Of a stretch of 64,000 nucleotides of DNA, positions 33,868 to 45,730 are shown piece by piece. Below the pieces are notes generated by a model. That model saw only the letters and a program-made list of their open reading frames with translations, was not told the DNA's origin and ran no database searches. The translations under genes were made by a program, and so were the position numbers. Source of the DNA: Aquanectria penicillioides (Eukaryota > Ascomycota > Sordariomycetes > Hypocreales > Nectriaceae); assembly GCA_003415625.1 (NCBI GenBank), contig PYIU01000007.1, positions 1,054,001 to 1,118,000 of the forward strand. The letters are read 5' to 3'. Position 1 is the first letter of the stretch. Each line of letters begins with the position of its first letter.

Positions 33868-34458
33868 CGCTCATGTGAATTTGCAGGGGTTGAGTTGATG
33901 TTGAACGTATCGAAATGTAACAGAAGCATGGCGGTAAGAACGGCACGTGGAGGTGGGGGCGGGGGCGGGCCGACACTGTATCGCAGCCGCTGCGGCTGTG
34001 AATTTGCTGCGTCTGAGAACCAACCGTATGAAGAATATCGCCATGAAAGTCGATGCGGTATCTGCCATGAGATAGCCACACCGCCATTTTCTTCAAAAAT
34101 ACGAAGTAGTTCTCAATTTACTAGGAGCTTCATCATGTCAAAAACACATGCTTTCAAAGAGCCAAGGTTCAGTGAGAGGGGTATTGAATAACTACAAGTT
34201 GAAGCATACTGACGAAAAGTGTATACAAGAATGAAACAATGCGATGGTGCTTTTCTTTTCTCCTCGCCATCGCACGCAGACCCATTTTGCTACAAAAGTG
34301 ATGCCGGCACCTAGAACCTGGCGAGCATCGGGATCAGGGTCCGACCTATCAGCGATGAAGAGGCTACCAGGCCAATAGGGCGTTGTCTACGGTCGACCAG
34401 CCCGGAACCTCAAGAAGGCCTCCTTCTTGTTCGCAGGTGGAGGTAGAGGTTCAGAGTT
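33868..34458. other. Intergenic region upstream of the GT1 gene
   Basis: About 590 bp holding the promoter of the leftward GT1 gene and the 3' flank of the leftward transporter relic. A short G-rich patch lies at about 33950-33968. No gene seen. Confidence 0.5.
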
Positions 34459-36376
34459 TCAGTCTTTCTCCCCCAGCGGCAATCCATCGTTGCTCACGTT
34501 AGTCACAGCATTCTGCTGCTTACCGAGGAAGAAATTGGTCTGGAAGAAGGCAGCGATGAGCGGGATAAAGGCAAGCCGAACAGCGGTCGCATGACAGTAG
34601 TACAAGCTGTTCCGGTCCGCAACGATAGCACCCTGGCGCATAGGGTCGTTGAACTTGTGCAGTGTGCGGATCTTGGTGACGCTGCTGAAGAGCGTCTTGA
34701 CATCCTTCTCGGTAGCAGTCTTTGGGAGGTGCTTTCGGAGCTCGTTTGGCATGTGGCTCGACCAGATTACTGCAACAATTGCGCTGCCAATTGCGCTGCC
34801 AATCTTGGACCACAGGGAAAGGAGTGAAATAACCAGCGCAACGTCTTGATGGGGGACCGAGGCCTGGGAAGCAACTCGAGAACCGACCACGGACATGGAG
34901 CCGCCGAAACCGATGAGAATCATGGCCATGACCAGGGCTCTGGTGCTGTTAGTGGCCTGTCTTCCATCGAGCAAGATTCCCATACCAATGATCTTGACGC
35001 CAAGGCCGATGATCTGGATGGTTCTGTATCTGTGTGTCCATCGCTGGGCCAAGCCTACCAGGGGTCCGGCAATGCAAAGAGCAAGAGTGAGGGTGTTGCC
35101 ATAGTAAACCCAGTTTTGGTAGCTCTAGTCCTTGGCAATGAGGGTATACGAGGAAAAGTAGAGACTACGAATATTTCCAACAACCAGAAGGAGTCAGTCA
35201 AGTCAAGTTGTGTCATCATATGGAACCCTCACGCATATAGAGTCCGTCAATAACAATTGCCATGATAAAGGTCTTGTTGAAGACAAGGCGTCGCGGGGCA
35301 CTGGGAATACGGGCCCACTTGATCTCATAGACAACGTATGCGATCAGGAGAAGGCCACCAACAATCATCATCGCAATGAGGGACCGGTTGCGCCATCCAT
35401 GGTCTGCATAAGTCTTGAGTGAGAAGGGCAAGAGAAGCAGCGACCATCCGAATCCAAGCAAGATCAAGCCGACTGTGTCAATCTCTTCTAGGTTGGCCAC
35501 AAATTTTTGCATCCAGGTCTTGTTGTCCTCAGATGCAGCTGCACGAGCGACAATCGCGCCACGGGGTCCTTCTTGTCCTTCTTGTTCGGCAAGCTCTCTG
35601 GCGGCTCGGCGGGCAGCGTTGCTTGAGGAAATGTTCACCATGGCGTCCTTCTTGGCCTTGCGGTCCAGATAGATCAAAGTTGCGACGGCAGGGGCCAGCG
35701 ATACAGGCATGATGATGGCAAACATACCGTAACCCCATCGCCAGCGGTTCTTGGCCTGAAGCGCATCAACAATTTTGCCCGCAAACTAGGTGTTGGTGAT
35801 GAAGGGGGTGGACAGCATCGAGCTGGCAAAGCCATGCCACTCCAGGGTCGTCAAGTCAGCGACGATAATGTCGTTGGTAAGATCTAAGCCAGAGCTTCCA
35901 ATCGAGACGAAAACCTCTCCCACAATGTAGGCTGAAATGCTTTGCGAGGATGCCACCATGATGTATCCGCAAGTGTAGAATAAGATGCAGAGTAGGTAAG
36001 TGTAGGGACGGCTCGTAATGTCGGAAAACTTGGCGATAAACGGCTTGGATACAGCGCTGATCATGTTTGTGGCGATCGAAAGCATAGACAGCCCTGACGA
36101 GTGTTGTTCGTAGTAGGAAGATGCGTTGACGCTGTAGTACGATGTCGTGGATGAGTCAAGAGCATATGCCCACGCGCAGACGAGCACCGAAATACCCACG
36201 AGCTAGAGCGTCTTGCGGTCCGTCTTGGCCTCGCGGTAGACGGCTTCCATGCTCGTGACACCTTGAGATTGGAGGATGTCGCCGACATTGGAGAGTTGCT
36301 TGAGGTCCTCACTTGGCCCCGAGTTCACCCTCTCAGGCTCGGCCGGGGTAGGAGTGATCTTGTCTTCACCGGACAT
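34459..36376 (-). pseudogene. Siderophore-iron transporter (MFS, SIT/MirB type) with three in-frame TAG codons
   Basis: Reading from ATG 36376, the frame gives a polar N-terminus, 14-helix SIT-type segments (CAWAYALDSSTTSYY, NRWRWGYGMFAIIMP, SLYFSSYTL, WSKIGSAIGSAI) and ends at 34459, about 610 codons. SIT proteins import ferric siderophores. Three TAG codons interrupt it at 36205-36203 (after KTL, before LVGIS), 35788-35786 (after FITNT, before FAGKIVD) and 35127-35125 (after LIAKD, before SYQNW). Each stands where a Trp is expected, i.e. TGG to TAG. An intron with donor GTGAGG at 35232 would end at 35184 by frame, but the dinucleotide there is GG instead of AG. At least ten TGG codons remain intact and the frame is otherwise clean. 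Either a young pseudogene (RIP-like changes) or a transcript recoded by A-to-I editing. Confidence 0.78.
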
Positions 36377-37150
36377 TGCTGAAAACCTCGATGTTCTTCG
36401 TTCGGGATAACACCAGAGTTACAAGAGGGATGAAGAAGTGAAAGTTCAAGAGCGAACCGACGCTCATTTCTATCTCCAGTCGAGCCATTTAGTGAACCTC
36501 CGAGTTTTCAGCCAAGACCCGATCAGTGGATGGTCGGCCTGCGAGACCGGTGCCATTGGAAAGAGATCGCCATCGACTACACGAACTGGGGATCATGGTT
36601 GGTGAATAAAGTAAGTATGATCTAATCTAATCAGATCACTAGTGGAGAAGGCCATGTGCGTCCCCCATCTGCTAAATTTTCGTCCCTTGTCAAACCCCCG
36701 GCGTTGCAACGCTCTTATTTTAGCTCGTGTAAGGCTAGAACAGTGATGGGATGCTGTGACCAATCAGTCACACTTCCAATTCCACCCATCATCCTACCTA
36801 GCTGCACCTTTCGTATGCTTCATATACACAAGTTCCCGATTATACCACCGTTTTATGGGCAAAAAGTGTTCGACGCCATGTCCAAGACCGTATTGGGCAC
36901 GGTCGCTGGGCTCGAACTATGAGCTCATTTGCGGATTCTTCAACGGATTCGGCTCCGTCGGCCGGCTGAATCGCATAGGTATTAGGATAGCCTTGTTGGA
37001 ATTGCTCCGCATCTACCCAATCAGTTTAGGTCTATGTCCGCTTTTGCCGCGGGCATTTGTTGAATAGTCTCGTGAGCTTTATTGATTGTCTAATGAGTTT
37101 TATTCCGTTCCTTGCGTGGATCATCATGATATGACAGTTTGTGATCACCG
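36377..37150. other. Intergenic region, promoter of the transporter relic
   Basis: About 770 bp upstream of the leftward transporter and downstream of Atm1. A single GATAA core lies at 36406-36410. I see no gene. Confidence 0.45.
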
Positions 37151-39351
37151 TCAAGGCCGGCTTTCTCCCTGTACCGTCAAAGTGGACTCCACTTCGTCAC
37201 TCTCCTCCTTGTCAGTACCATCCTCATGGAACCTTGTCTCTTGAGCTATCAAAAAGTCAGTGCCACCAGGTCAACGGTCTCCGGATGTAGTTGCTTGGAC
37301 TCACCACTCCACAATTCTGCGTAGACCCCGGCACGGTCAATAAGCTCACGATGGGTGCCCATCTCAGCCACTTGGCCACCCTTGAGCACAATAATGAGGT
37401 CCGAGTCAAAGATTGTCCTCAATCGATGAGCCACAAAGACACTCGTTCTGCACTTCTCCCTAAGAATTCCATTGATGTTCACCATTAGGGCTTGCTCGGT
37501 GTGGGTGTCCAGGGCGCTAGTCGCTTCATCAAAGAAGAGCAGCGGCGGGTCCTTGAGTAATAGTCGGCTCACGGCCAGTCGCTGTTTCTCGCCACCAGAA
37601 ATCATCAACCCACGCTCACCAACTTTAGTTTGGTAACCATCGGGGAACTGTTGGATAGTATCGTGGACGCGGGCCCGCTGGGCGGCCGCCACTACTTCTT
37701 CATGGGTAGCGTCAATGGACCCGTATCGGATGTTGTGCTCAACGGTGTCGTTGAATAAGGGGGTGTCCTGGGGGACAACGCCGATAGACCTCCGGAGAGA
37801 GTCGAGGTTGACATCTCGAATGTCTTGGTCGTCAATCAAAATTCGACCGCCTTGCACGTCGTAAGACCGGAAAAGCAATCGCAGCAAGGTCGATTTGCCG
37901 CATCCACTTGGGCCGACGACAGCGACCTTTTTCCCGGCAGGAATCGTTAGAGAGAGATTCTGCAAAATCGGGCGATCAGGGTGATATCCGAAGTCGACAT
38001 TCTCAAACTTAATCTCTCCACCTCTGGAGAGGACGAGGGGCTTGGCGTTGGGCTTCTCTGGGATGTTTGCATTGACCTTTTGCAAGTTGAAAAGGGTCTC
38101 CATGTCAAGGAGAGACTGTCGCAGCTCACGATAGACAGAACCCAGGAAGTTGAGCGGCACCGAAAGCTGGAAAACGAGCTGATTCACCATGACCAGATCA
38201 CCTACTGACAAGGAGCCGCTAGCTACTCCATTGGCGGCGAGATACATCATGCCAGTCAGAGCAGTGGAAAAGATGATATTCTGGCCGCTGTTCAGGAATG
38301 CCAACGACGTAGCCACCTTGATTGAGCTTTTCTCGTACTGTTGCAAGGCCTTGTCATATCGGGCAACCTCAAACTTCTCATTGTTAAAGTACTTGACAGC
38401 CTCATAGTTGATGAGGGAGTCGACAGCTACTGTTGACGCCTTGTTGTCGGCCGCGTTTGCCTGCCTTCGAAACTTGGTTCGCCACGCCGTGGTCCAGATG
38501 GTGAATGCCGTGTAGCTCACCATAGTCAACACCGTAATGGCAGCGAACTGGGCGCCATATTGCCATGTAAGGATTCCGCAAACCATTCCAATTTCCAAAC
38601 CTGTTGGCAAAATGTGAAAGACCATGCTGGTCAACAGAAAGCTGATTCCCTTGGTACCACGATCAATAGCTCTTGTCAACCCGCCAGTTTGCTTGGACAG
38701 ATGGAAGGATAGATCGAGACGGAGAAGGTGGTCAAAAACGTTTCCTGCAACCCTTCGGATAGCCTTTTGAGCGACAGACGCAAAGATGGCATTGCGCAAC
38801 TCCTGGAAGACCGTGGCTCCAATTCGGGTCGCGCCGTATGCAAGAATCATGGCCCCTGCAACGGTAGTAGCGGTGCCTCCGACAGCAGCGATATCAATAT
38901 TCATGGAATCGACGATGCTCTTGAAATAAAATGGTACCTGGACATTGAGAACCTTTGCGCCGATCAGCAAAAAGACGGCGAGGCCGACGCGCAGCTTCGT
39001 GCTCAGGCTGTCCTTGGGCCAAAGATACCGAGTCATCTCCTTCATGATGGCCCAATCAGCCTTGCGCTGCTCAGTGGCAGACTTGTCCACGGTGGCGAGG
39101 GGATCATTTTTGTTCGGTGCGGGCGGTTTTGAGGGTGTTATGATTGTAGGTTTTACTGCCGTAGCCTTGTTTTGGTCGTTGTTGGCGATGCCGGACGCCG
39201 GAGGATGCTCGCGGCGGGGAGCAGCCGAGGTCCAGAAAGGATGGATGGACGTGGTCGGCCGTTGGGGCAGCCATGGGGGTCGCGACAGTGTCTTTGCAAG
39301 GCTGCACCGAGGGCAAGCCAGCGGCGAGCGAGACAGTAATCGAGGGAGCAT
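37151..39351 (-). CDS. ATM1: Mitochondrial ABC transporter Atm1 (ABCB7 type)
   Basis: Two exons on the minus strand, 39351-37305 and 37245-37151, 713 residues. Atm1 sits in the inner mitochondrial membrane and exports a glutathione-linked sulfur compound needed for cytosolic iron-sulfur protein assembly and iron sensing. An Arg/Ser-rich targeting presequence precedes the half-transporter; the membrane domain starts near [22 protein letters not shown], an Atm1 hallmark, and includes NNEKFE. The ATPase has Walker [10 protein letters not shown], signature ISGGEKQR and Walker [13 protein letters not shown]. The last exon is needed: after ELWSG a 59-bp intron (GTGAGT to TAG) leads to [10 protein letters not shown] and an acidic tail, as in other fungal Atm1; reading through instead gives a shorter unrelated tail. 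Clear orthologue. Confidence 0.95.
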
Positions 39352-41718
39352 GGTGGAGGTTCAGTTCGGCGGTCGCATCGTGGTCTGGAGGGCGTCGGTA
39401 TTCGGAATGGTGGGGGGACGCTGATCTGCAGGGTCAGCGAGGGGCAATTGCGCGGAAGTCAAAATCAGGACGGCGTAGAGCCGTAGCCGCAGCCGCCAAA
39501 GACCTCGCGATGCCTTGTGATCCGGGACTCTCGACGGAGCAAAGGGGGTAGGGAGCTGCACTCAGGTCGGAGATAATAGGGGGGGAGTATTTAAAGGAAA
39601 TGTGACGCAGCACTAAGGACGAGGCTCACAAGGTTGGTGGTTTACCGAACCTAGCGGGATGGTGCAACCGGCTTCGGCGCCTCAGGCAGCCGACGATCGG
39701 AGCCCGTAATAATCACTCACGGCGTGGGTGCGTGGGATGGATCTTGATGATAAGCTGAACTAGGTATAAATAATACTAACAGCTGTGAGTGATGGAGAGT
39801 GCACCAGGTATTATCGATCGTTATATTGGTTGCTTACGACTGCGTCGACACTCTTTTCCATGGACAGTGAATGCCAAACTCCTCCCACTTATTAGTATCC
39901 CACGAGTCTCCAGGTTCGCAACCACAGCCGAGAAAGAATAAATTATCCGCAAAGATAACCATCTTTATTGATTATCCCGGAAAGTAGCCTCTAGAAATCA
40001 TCCTGGCATTTTCTTGCAGAGTTCTTGCAGAGGTTTGTGGTCATATTTTGATTTTGACCAGTCACCGAGTGACCGGGTAGGACTGTCTGTTTGAATCCCA
40101 CTGTGGCCATGGAAGTAATTCAATCTCGATGCACCAGCACCAAACTCAAAGGCGCACGGGACGCACAATTTACTCTGCAATGGTGCAATGGAGCAGCGAT
40201 CGCGTCATAGCGAGGGGGAACTTCGCCAGCCACGGCTTGATCAACCTTGTCCACTTGGTGCTTTTACTGTCCCTCAATTGCAACCTCGCTGCTCCATATC
40301 CATCACTGTCCCCGCCAGGCATGTTCAGCCCTGCAGCCAACATCTTGCTGTGGGTTGCGTCTTCGGGTATTCGCGGTCCCTTGCATTCGTCGCGAGTAAC
40401 AACACACACTCCGACTTGTCATGACGGGCATACAACCAAAGCTCCAGCCAGGTTCGTTCTATAACTTTTTGCCCTCACGATAGGGTTAGGTGAAATGGGA
40501 TTTACCAAACACTATATCTTCTCCTCATGTCAATCAACGATGCGACCATCCACCTTGGAACCTGATGTCGCGTGGCACACCTCAGGGAAATAGTTGGGCC
40601 TCGCGAAGGAACCCTGATGGCTTTCATGACAACATAACTTGACTGTGCGTCCTCCTCATCTTGGTAATAGAAGGCCGATAAGCTCGGTCATCCGTGACCA
40701 GAGGAATTATCCGCAGGTCATTCAGGGACAATGCCACCGGATGGCCTGCTACTGAGTATGATCCAGTATTGTCGACAAAGATTGAGAATTAGCCATGTAC
40801 CTGAAGCAAAAATTGACATTTTGTCTTCCCAAAAAGACACGGGACGAACCAGAGATGGCCGGAAACTCGCAAAAAGAAAGGTTCCAGAGGGAGTCGAACC
40901 CTCGCTGGCGGAATCAGAATCCGCAGTCATAACCGTTAGACCATGGAACCAATCAAAGTGGTGATCCACTTCCCATGGAGAGTCGGTTGCTCGACTTCGA
41001 CGCCCGCTCCAGTTCTTTTTTTAATTATTAATGGTTGGAGAATTTCCAACAAGATTATTACCATTTCAACGTATACTCCATGGTTTCCCATGTGTTTCGG
41101 GCTTTTGACATGCTTTGTAGTCCCTCTAGAGAACCTAAAGAGGCCCAGGGTTTCCACGATCGATCTGGAACGGAGCAAAAACTTTGCAATGTGGACTAAG
41201 TTTCTAGAGACTTCAGAGATTCGAAAGGGCTTGATAACTAAAATGAGAATTAAGTCTCATCAAGCATCTCTATAAAGCGATTATGTTCATGATTATCTCC
41301 CTTTCTCAATCAAGTCATTGCAATAGACCGTAGAGAAACTCAAGACAAAGCTGAGTTCTGTGCGGCCACAACACTGACCTGCGCTAGTGGCTCGGGGGCA
41401 GTGCAAGTCCACTAGCATGAGCAGCCAAACGCTAAACGCTCCATGACACAGCGGCCTACAGCCTGTAAGCTGACCTGTTCGAAGTGGGCTCTTCAGCGCT
41501 TGGACAACCGCCAAACAGATGGACAGACGGGGATTGATGGAGTTGTCAGCCTTGAACCAGAAAAAACCAGCGTCAGATTGACAGGTTGCCTCAAGCGCGT
41601 CGATCCTGGCCGAGCCACACTTCTCGATGCGCCGCCTCAGCCAGCCGAGACTCGGTTTTCCTTTTTAATTCCATCTCCCTGCTGTTCAGCATCCTCAACC
41701 GAAAACTCCAGACCAAAG
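39352..41718. other. Intergenic region with tRNA-Gln
   Basis: About 2.4 kb, containing the Atm1 promoter on the left, the tRNA-Gln gene at 40880-40950 and the promoter of the P450-like gene on the right. Other open frames are short and unconvincing. Confidence 0.5.
40880..40950 (-). tRNA. tRNA-Gln (anticodon CTG)
   Basis: 71 nt on the minus strand. The 7-bp acceptor stem pairs GGTTCCA with TGGAACC, the T arm has GGGTTCGACTCCC, and the anticodon stem GCGGA/TCCGC encloses loop TTCTGAT, giving anticodon CTG. No intron. Confidence 0.93.
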
Positions 41719-43488
41719 ATGGATGGCCACAGGGCCGTACCAAAAACCGGCCTGGACGGCCTGGACGGCCTCGTTGACATCCTCCAACAGCCCAGGTCTC
41801 TCGCCATCATCTGCACCATCCTTGTTGTGCTTCTCACCACCAGATTCACTACTGGGGGCTCATCCACATTTGCTGATGGATCTAAGAGCCCAACTCTCGC
41901 TCCTTTCTGGATCCCCAAGCTCGGCCATTTGCCTAGAATCTTCTTCCTCAACCCCATCTCGTCCTTGAGTCGACTGCGAAACTGGTACCCAGAAGGACTC
42001 TTCTCAATCCGCGTCTTTGACAACATCCACCACATCATCTTCAAGCCGGCCCTTGCGGACCGTGTTCTTCAGCAGCCCAGTACAATTGCCGACAAGCACC
42101 GCCTCGTCCGGCGGTTGATGGTCTCAAACTTTCGCCTTTCCAAGAAGGACCTCGATGCTTATGACAAAGCGTGCGGCGAGATCGAGGAGACTACGCGAAA
42201 ACATCTTTCGAATTCTCACCTAGATAACCTCATCAAAACTAATTTTAGAGATCTGACCGAGGCCGCCGTTGATCTTGTGACTTTCAACACAAACATCATT
42301 GACCACACAGATTGGGAGAGACTCGCTGAAGCAGACAGAGTGGAAGATGCTCCAAATGACGAGACCATCATGGAGGTTAATTATATGGAACTAATCAAAG
42401 ACTTTGTGGCGAGAACCGCCAACTCCTCCGTCTTCGGTACGGATTTTGTTAATAACTACCCGGAAATCTGGCAGCACCTTTGGGTCTTTGACGATACCTT
42501 CCTCAGCCTGGTGCCGAATATCCCCCTTTGGGTTCCTTGGCTAGGTGGTCAACGGGCAAAGCTCACGGTGCGAAAGCTCCTCGCCTTCATGCGCGAGTAC
42601 CATGAGGCTTGGGAGAGCACGATGGAGGGGAATAATCGAGAGCCGAGGTGGCAAGATCTTCACACCGCCAGCCCTCTCGTCAAGTCTAGAGTCGACATCT
42701 TCCGCAAGCACGGGCTATCCATTGATGCTCGTGCCTCGTTTGATTTGGCCCTTCTTTGGTCCATCAACGCAAGCTCAACCCATCTCATTTCGTGGTCACT
42801 CCTCGAGCTCTATCGGGACCCCGTTCTACTGGAGCAAGTCCGGGAAGAGATTGCTCCCTACGTTCAGGTCGTTCAGCCTATGCACGAATTCAGTTTCGCC
42901 GTCTGGGTTCCACCCGAGGTTAAAAAAATCGATATGGAGGCATTAGTGACAAAATGCCCACTTCTCAAGGCCACTTACATTGAAACTCTGCGGCTCTACG
43001 GCGGTGGCTGGGCCTCCAGGTGGTTAAATGAAGACGTAATTCTCAAGGATGGCAGTTCGTCATATACCCTAAAGAAGGGTGCTTTTGCTCATGTCCTGAA
43101 TGATCTCCATCACTCCGATCCAAAGGCATTTCCTAAACCTCACGAGTGGCAAATCCAACGACATCTTCAAGACACCGAGGATGAGAAAGGTGCCAAAACC
43201 CAAGTTGCAGACATTGGTTCTGTCAAACCATATGGTGAGTCGCATTCTGTTCCAATTCCGTTAGCCCGACCTAACAACTTCAAAGATGGAAGCATGACGC
43301 TCTGCGACGATTCAGAATTCACGATGAAGAGAGTTCTCCTCTACATTTCTGTGCTTACCTCGCTCTACCATATTGAGGCCCCAGACCGGAAGAAATGGAG
43401 TATTCCAAAGGTGGTGAAAGGTCTAGCAGCGTCCCGACCAGTTAAGCCATTTCGTGCCTGGATCAGGCGTAAGGAATTGGAGAAATGA
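41719..43488 (+). CDS. Cytochrome P450-like protein with altered heme-binding loop
   Basis: Two exons, 41719-43234 and 43286-43488, 572 residues. It resembles fungal CYP7/CYP8-type P450s: a membrane anchor near residues 28-45 (SLAIICTILVVLLTT), the PxLGHLP segment (WIPKLGHLPRIFF), a degenerate I-helix and ExxR in IETLRLYGGGW. The heme loop should read like PYGGGxxMCKGREFA. Here, after splicing, it is PYDGSMTLCDDSEFT: the Cys is kept but both the Gly before it and the Gly-Arg after it are gone. The 51-bp intron lies exactly at this loop, has GTGAGT and CTAAC signals, and is divisible by three without a stop, so retention would insert 17 residues into the loop. Probably inactive or changed in activity; otherwise the reading frame is intact. 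Confidence 0.78.
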   Translation: MDGHRAVPKTGLDGLDGLVDILQQPRSLAIICTILVVLLTTRFTTGGSSTFADGSKSPTLAPFWIPKLGHLPRIFFLNPISSLSRLRNWYPEGLFSIRVFDNIHHIIFKPALADRVLQQPSTIADKHRLVRRLMVSNFRLSKKDLDAYDKACGEIEETTRKHLSNSHLDNLIKTNFRDLTEAAVDLVTFNTNIIDHTDWERLAEADRVEDAPNDETIMEVNYMELIKDFVARTANSSVFGTDFVNNYPEIWQHLWVFDDTFLSLVPNIPLWVPWLGGQRAKLTVRKLLAFMREYHEAWESTMEGNNREPRWQDLHTASPLVKSRVDIFRKHGLSIDARASFDLALLWSINASSTHLISWSLLELYRDPVLLEQVREEIAPYVQVVQPMHEFSFAVWVPPEVKKIDMEALVTKCPLLKATYIETLRLYGGGWASRWLNEDVILKDGSSSYTLKKGAFAHVLNDLHHSDPKAFPKPHEWQIQRHLQDTEDEKGAKTQVADIGSVKPYGESHSVPIPLARPNNFKDGSMTLCDDSEFTMKRVLLYISVLTSLYHIEAPDRKKWSIPKVVKGLAASRPVKPFRAWIRRKELEK

Positions 43489-43787
43489 GTTCGGAAATTT
43501 GTCACTCCAGGGGCCGGGTCTATTTTTAAGCGATGCTTGATCAGCATTGCCTGCGTGTGGATGTAGGATATCCAAGTACTGTGTTTCCTTAAACATGATA
43601 ACCATGTGAATGTGAATGGGCAGGCATTGGAATCATGGTTGTGTCTTAGGCAAACGCCTATCTTAGGTGAACCTGGTCGCAGGGACCAACTCCAATGCGG
43701 TGCTTAGCGCTATAACAAAGTGATGCAATCTGAAATGATATCAAATCCGGTCCTCTATTCATGGCTTAGTCGTAATTTGGTCATCAA

Positions 43788-45730
43788 TCAGTCCTGTTTG
43801 TCCCTGTTGTGAGCAGCGTTTGCATGCTCAACCTCTGCTCTTGCGCCATCCCACGCCTTGCGCTTACCAGCGAAAAGCCTCCAAACCGCAGAAGTCTGCG
43901 GCCCATCCATCAACATCTTCCACAAGGCCCTCTCATTCAGCCAGAACATCCAGCCTGTCCAGCCCCAACCCAGGTGCTCCTCGACGCCCATTCCAGCCGT
44001 TTTGTCGGCCCAAACCAACCATTCACGCGCTGGAACAGATGCCGGTATTACTGTTCCTCGCTGGGCGAGACTGCTTATGCGCTTCTCTTGGCCGTCCATC
44101 CATCGCTCCATTTCTGCTTGCGGGGGAAGCTTTGTGTGTCCTGCCCAGACTTGGGCAATGCACATGCTCGCAATGTCGGCGAGGGAGAAAGCGCTGGTAA
44201 CAAACCAAGCACAGCCAAGGAACGCAAGGGATTCGGGGTCCTTTAGAGAGAAGACATTCTGATATAACCGAGGTAGGGATCTGCCCTTGGATCCTCGGGC
44301 ATCGAGCCACAATGAGGATTTTTCTGTCGTTGGGTTTAACCTCGAGTCAATCAAGTCAAATCCGTACTTGTAGCCTGTGCAGCAAATTATAGCATCTGCC
44401 TCCACCAGCTGCCCATTATCCAACTCAACTTCGTTGGGTCCAACAATGCTCTTGATCCCAGAGACGGATTTTATGTCTCCAGCGCGGAGTCTGTTGATCA
44501 AGCTGTCAGACACAACAGGGTTCACAACCTTAATTGAAGGTGCCGGATCCAGCCCCCAAGATGGATCTACCGTCCCAAAGGCTATATCCATGATGGACTT
44601 GGCCTTTCGATTGAATAAGAACTCCGAGTAAGACGGATACCATTTTTCAAGAAAGCCGATCAACAAGGAGAATCGGTAGCTCATACCTTTCGAGCCAGCC
44701 ACCTGTTCGATGTCGCGCGGCAACTAAGGGTATTAGATTATGTTTTGGCAATCACGGTTCTCGATACTTACTACGATGGCACCATGATTGTGAGATACAG
44801 ATACACTCGCGGCCTTGCCAACCAATTCTTCCGCGACGTCGGTTCCTGTGTTGCCCAATCCAAGGACAATGACGTTCTTTCCGACAAAATCATCGGGGCT
44901 TGTTGTTGTGAGCAAATGCATTCACAGAGCACAAAATTCTCTATCGCATACCTCTTGAATGACTTGGAATGAATTATCCGGCCTGTGAACAAGTCTGATC
45001 CTTGGATATTAGGCATAACGGGATCATGATGTGGCCCAGTAGCCACAACGACCTTGTCAAAGTATTCAGGCGGTGCGGAATCAATATCAAGCCTCCACTT
45101 GTTGGAGTCTTCTTCTTTGGCGACATGCTTGATAGAAGTGTTGAGTCGCATGTACGACCTCAGCTTAAAATGATCAACATAGCTCTCAAGATATTCATTG
45201 ACTTTTTGAGCCGAGCAAAAGGACGGGGTTCCTTGGTTGGTGTCAAATTAACTGGGGTTGGTTACAGCTATCGGGATACTTACCCTTCTCAAAGGGGAAA
45301 TCCGTATAACAGCCCTAGCAATCGTAAGACCCCGATCAAATGGCCACAGAGCCCGTGGGAGGGGTTTTCTTACCCTATCAATGGAAACATTGACAACCGT
45401 TGCTGCCACACGTCAGACCTCAAGCCCAACCGAACGATATTAGTCCTAAATGCCAATGTGTATCAGCTACTCACTCTGCAAAACACTGAGTGTGTCTTGG
45501 TCGTCGGTAAAATGCCACAGGCCTCCGACATAGCTGTTCCGCTCAAAGCCTGTAACATTGAATCCCTCTTCGAACAGGTTCTTAACAGCCACGATGCCCA
45601 TGGCACCTAAATCAAGATCAGTCGGTCGGTCGATCGTCGCATCTCCACGATCGGGCGATCAAGTCCCCATCTTTGACGTACCAAGGCCAATTACGGCAAC
45701 TCGCTGGTCTCGTGGGTCGGGCGGCTCCAT
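43788..45730 (-). CDS. Flavin-containing monooxygenase (class B, FMO/BVMO-like)
   Basis: Seven exons on the minus strand: 45730-45682, 45606-45475, 45402-45374, 45314-45284, 45231-44952, 44898-44772, 44723-43788, giving 527 residues. All junctions keep frame with GT donors and AG acceptors. Class B flavoenzymes use NADPH and O2 to oxygenate N, S or carbonyl carbon. FAD motif VIGLGAMGIVA starts at residue 14, the FMO signature FTGRIIHSKSF (FxGxxxHxxxY-like, with final Phe) is in exon 5, and the NADPH motif VLGLGNTGTDVAEE in exon 6. Two exons are only 29 and 31 nt. The C-terminal WTGWMFWLNERALW is typical of the fungal dimethylaniline-monooxygenase-like group. It converges with the P450-like gene, 299 bp apart. 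Substrate unknown. Confidence 0.88.

Noticed and set aside
45284..45402. Suspected frameshift in the monooxygenase exon 4
   Set aside because: On rereading, the donor of exon 3 falls one base later and the frame GCYTDFPFEKG is intact.
27945..45730. A complete secondary-metabolite cluster
   Set aside because: No backbone synthase, no pathway-specific regulator, and a housekeeping Atm1 gene in the middle.
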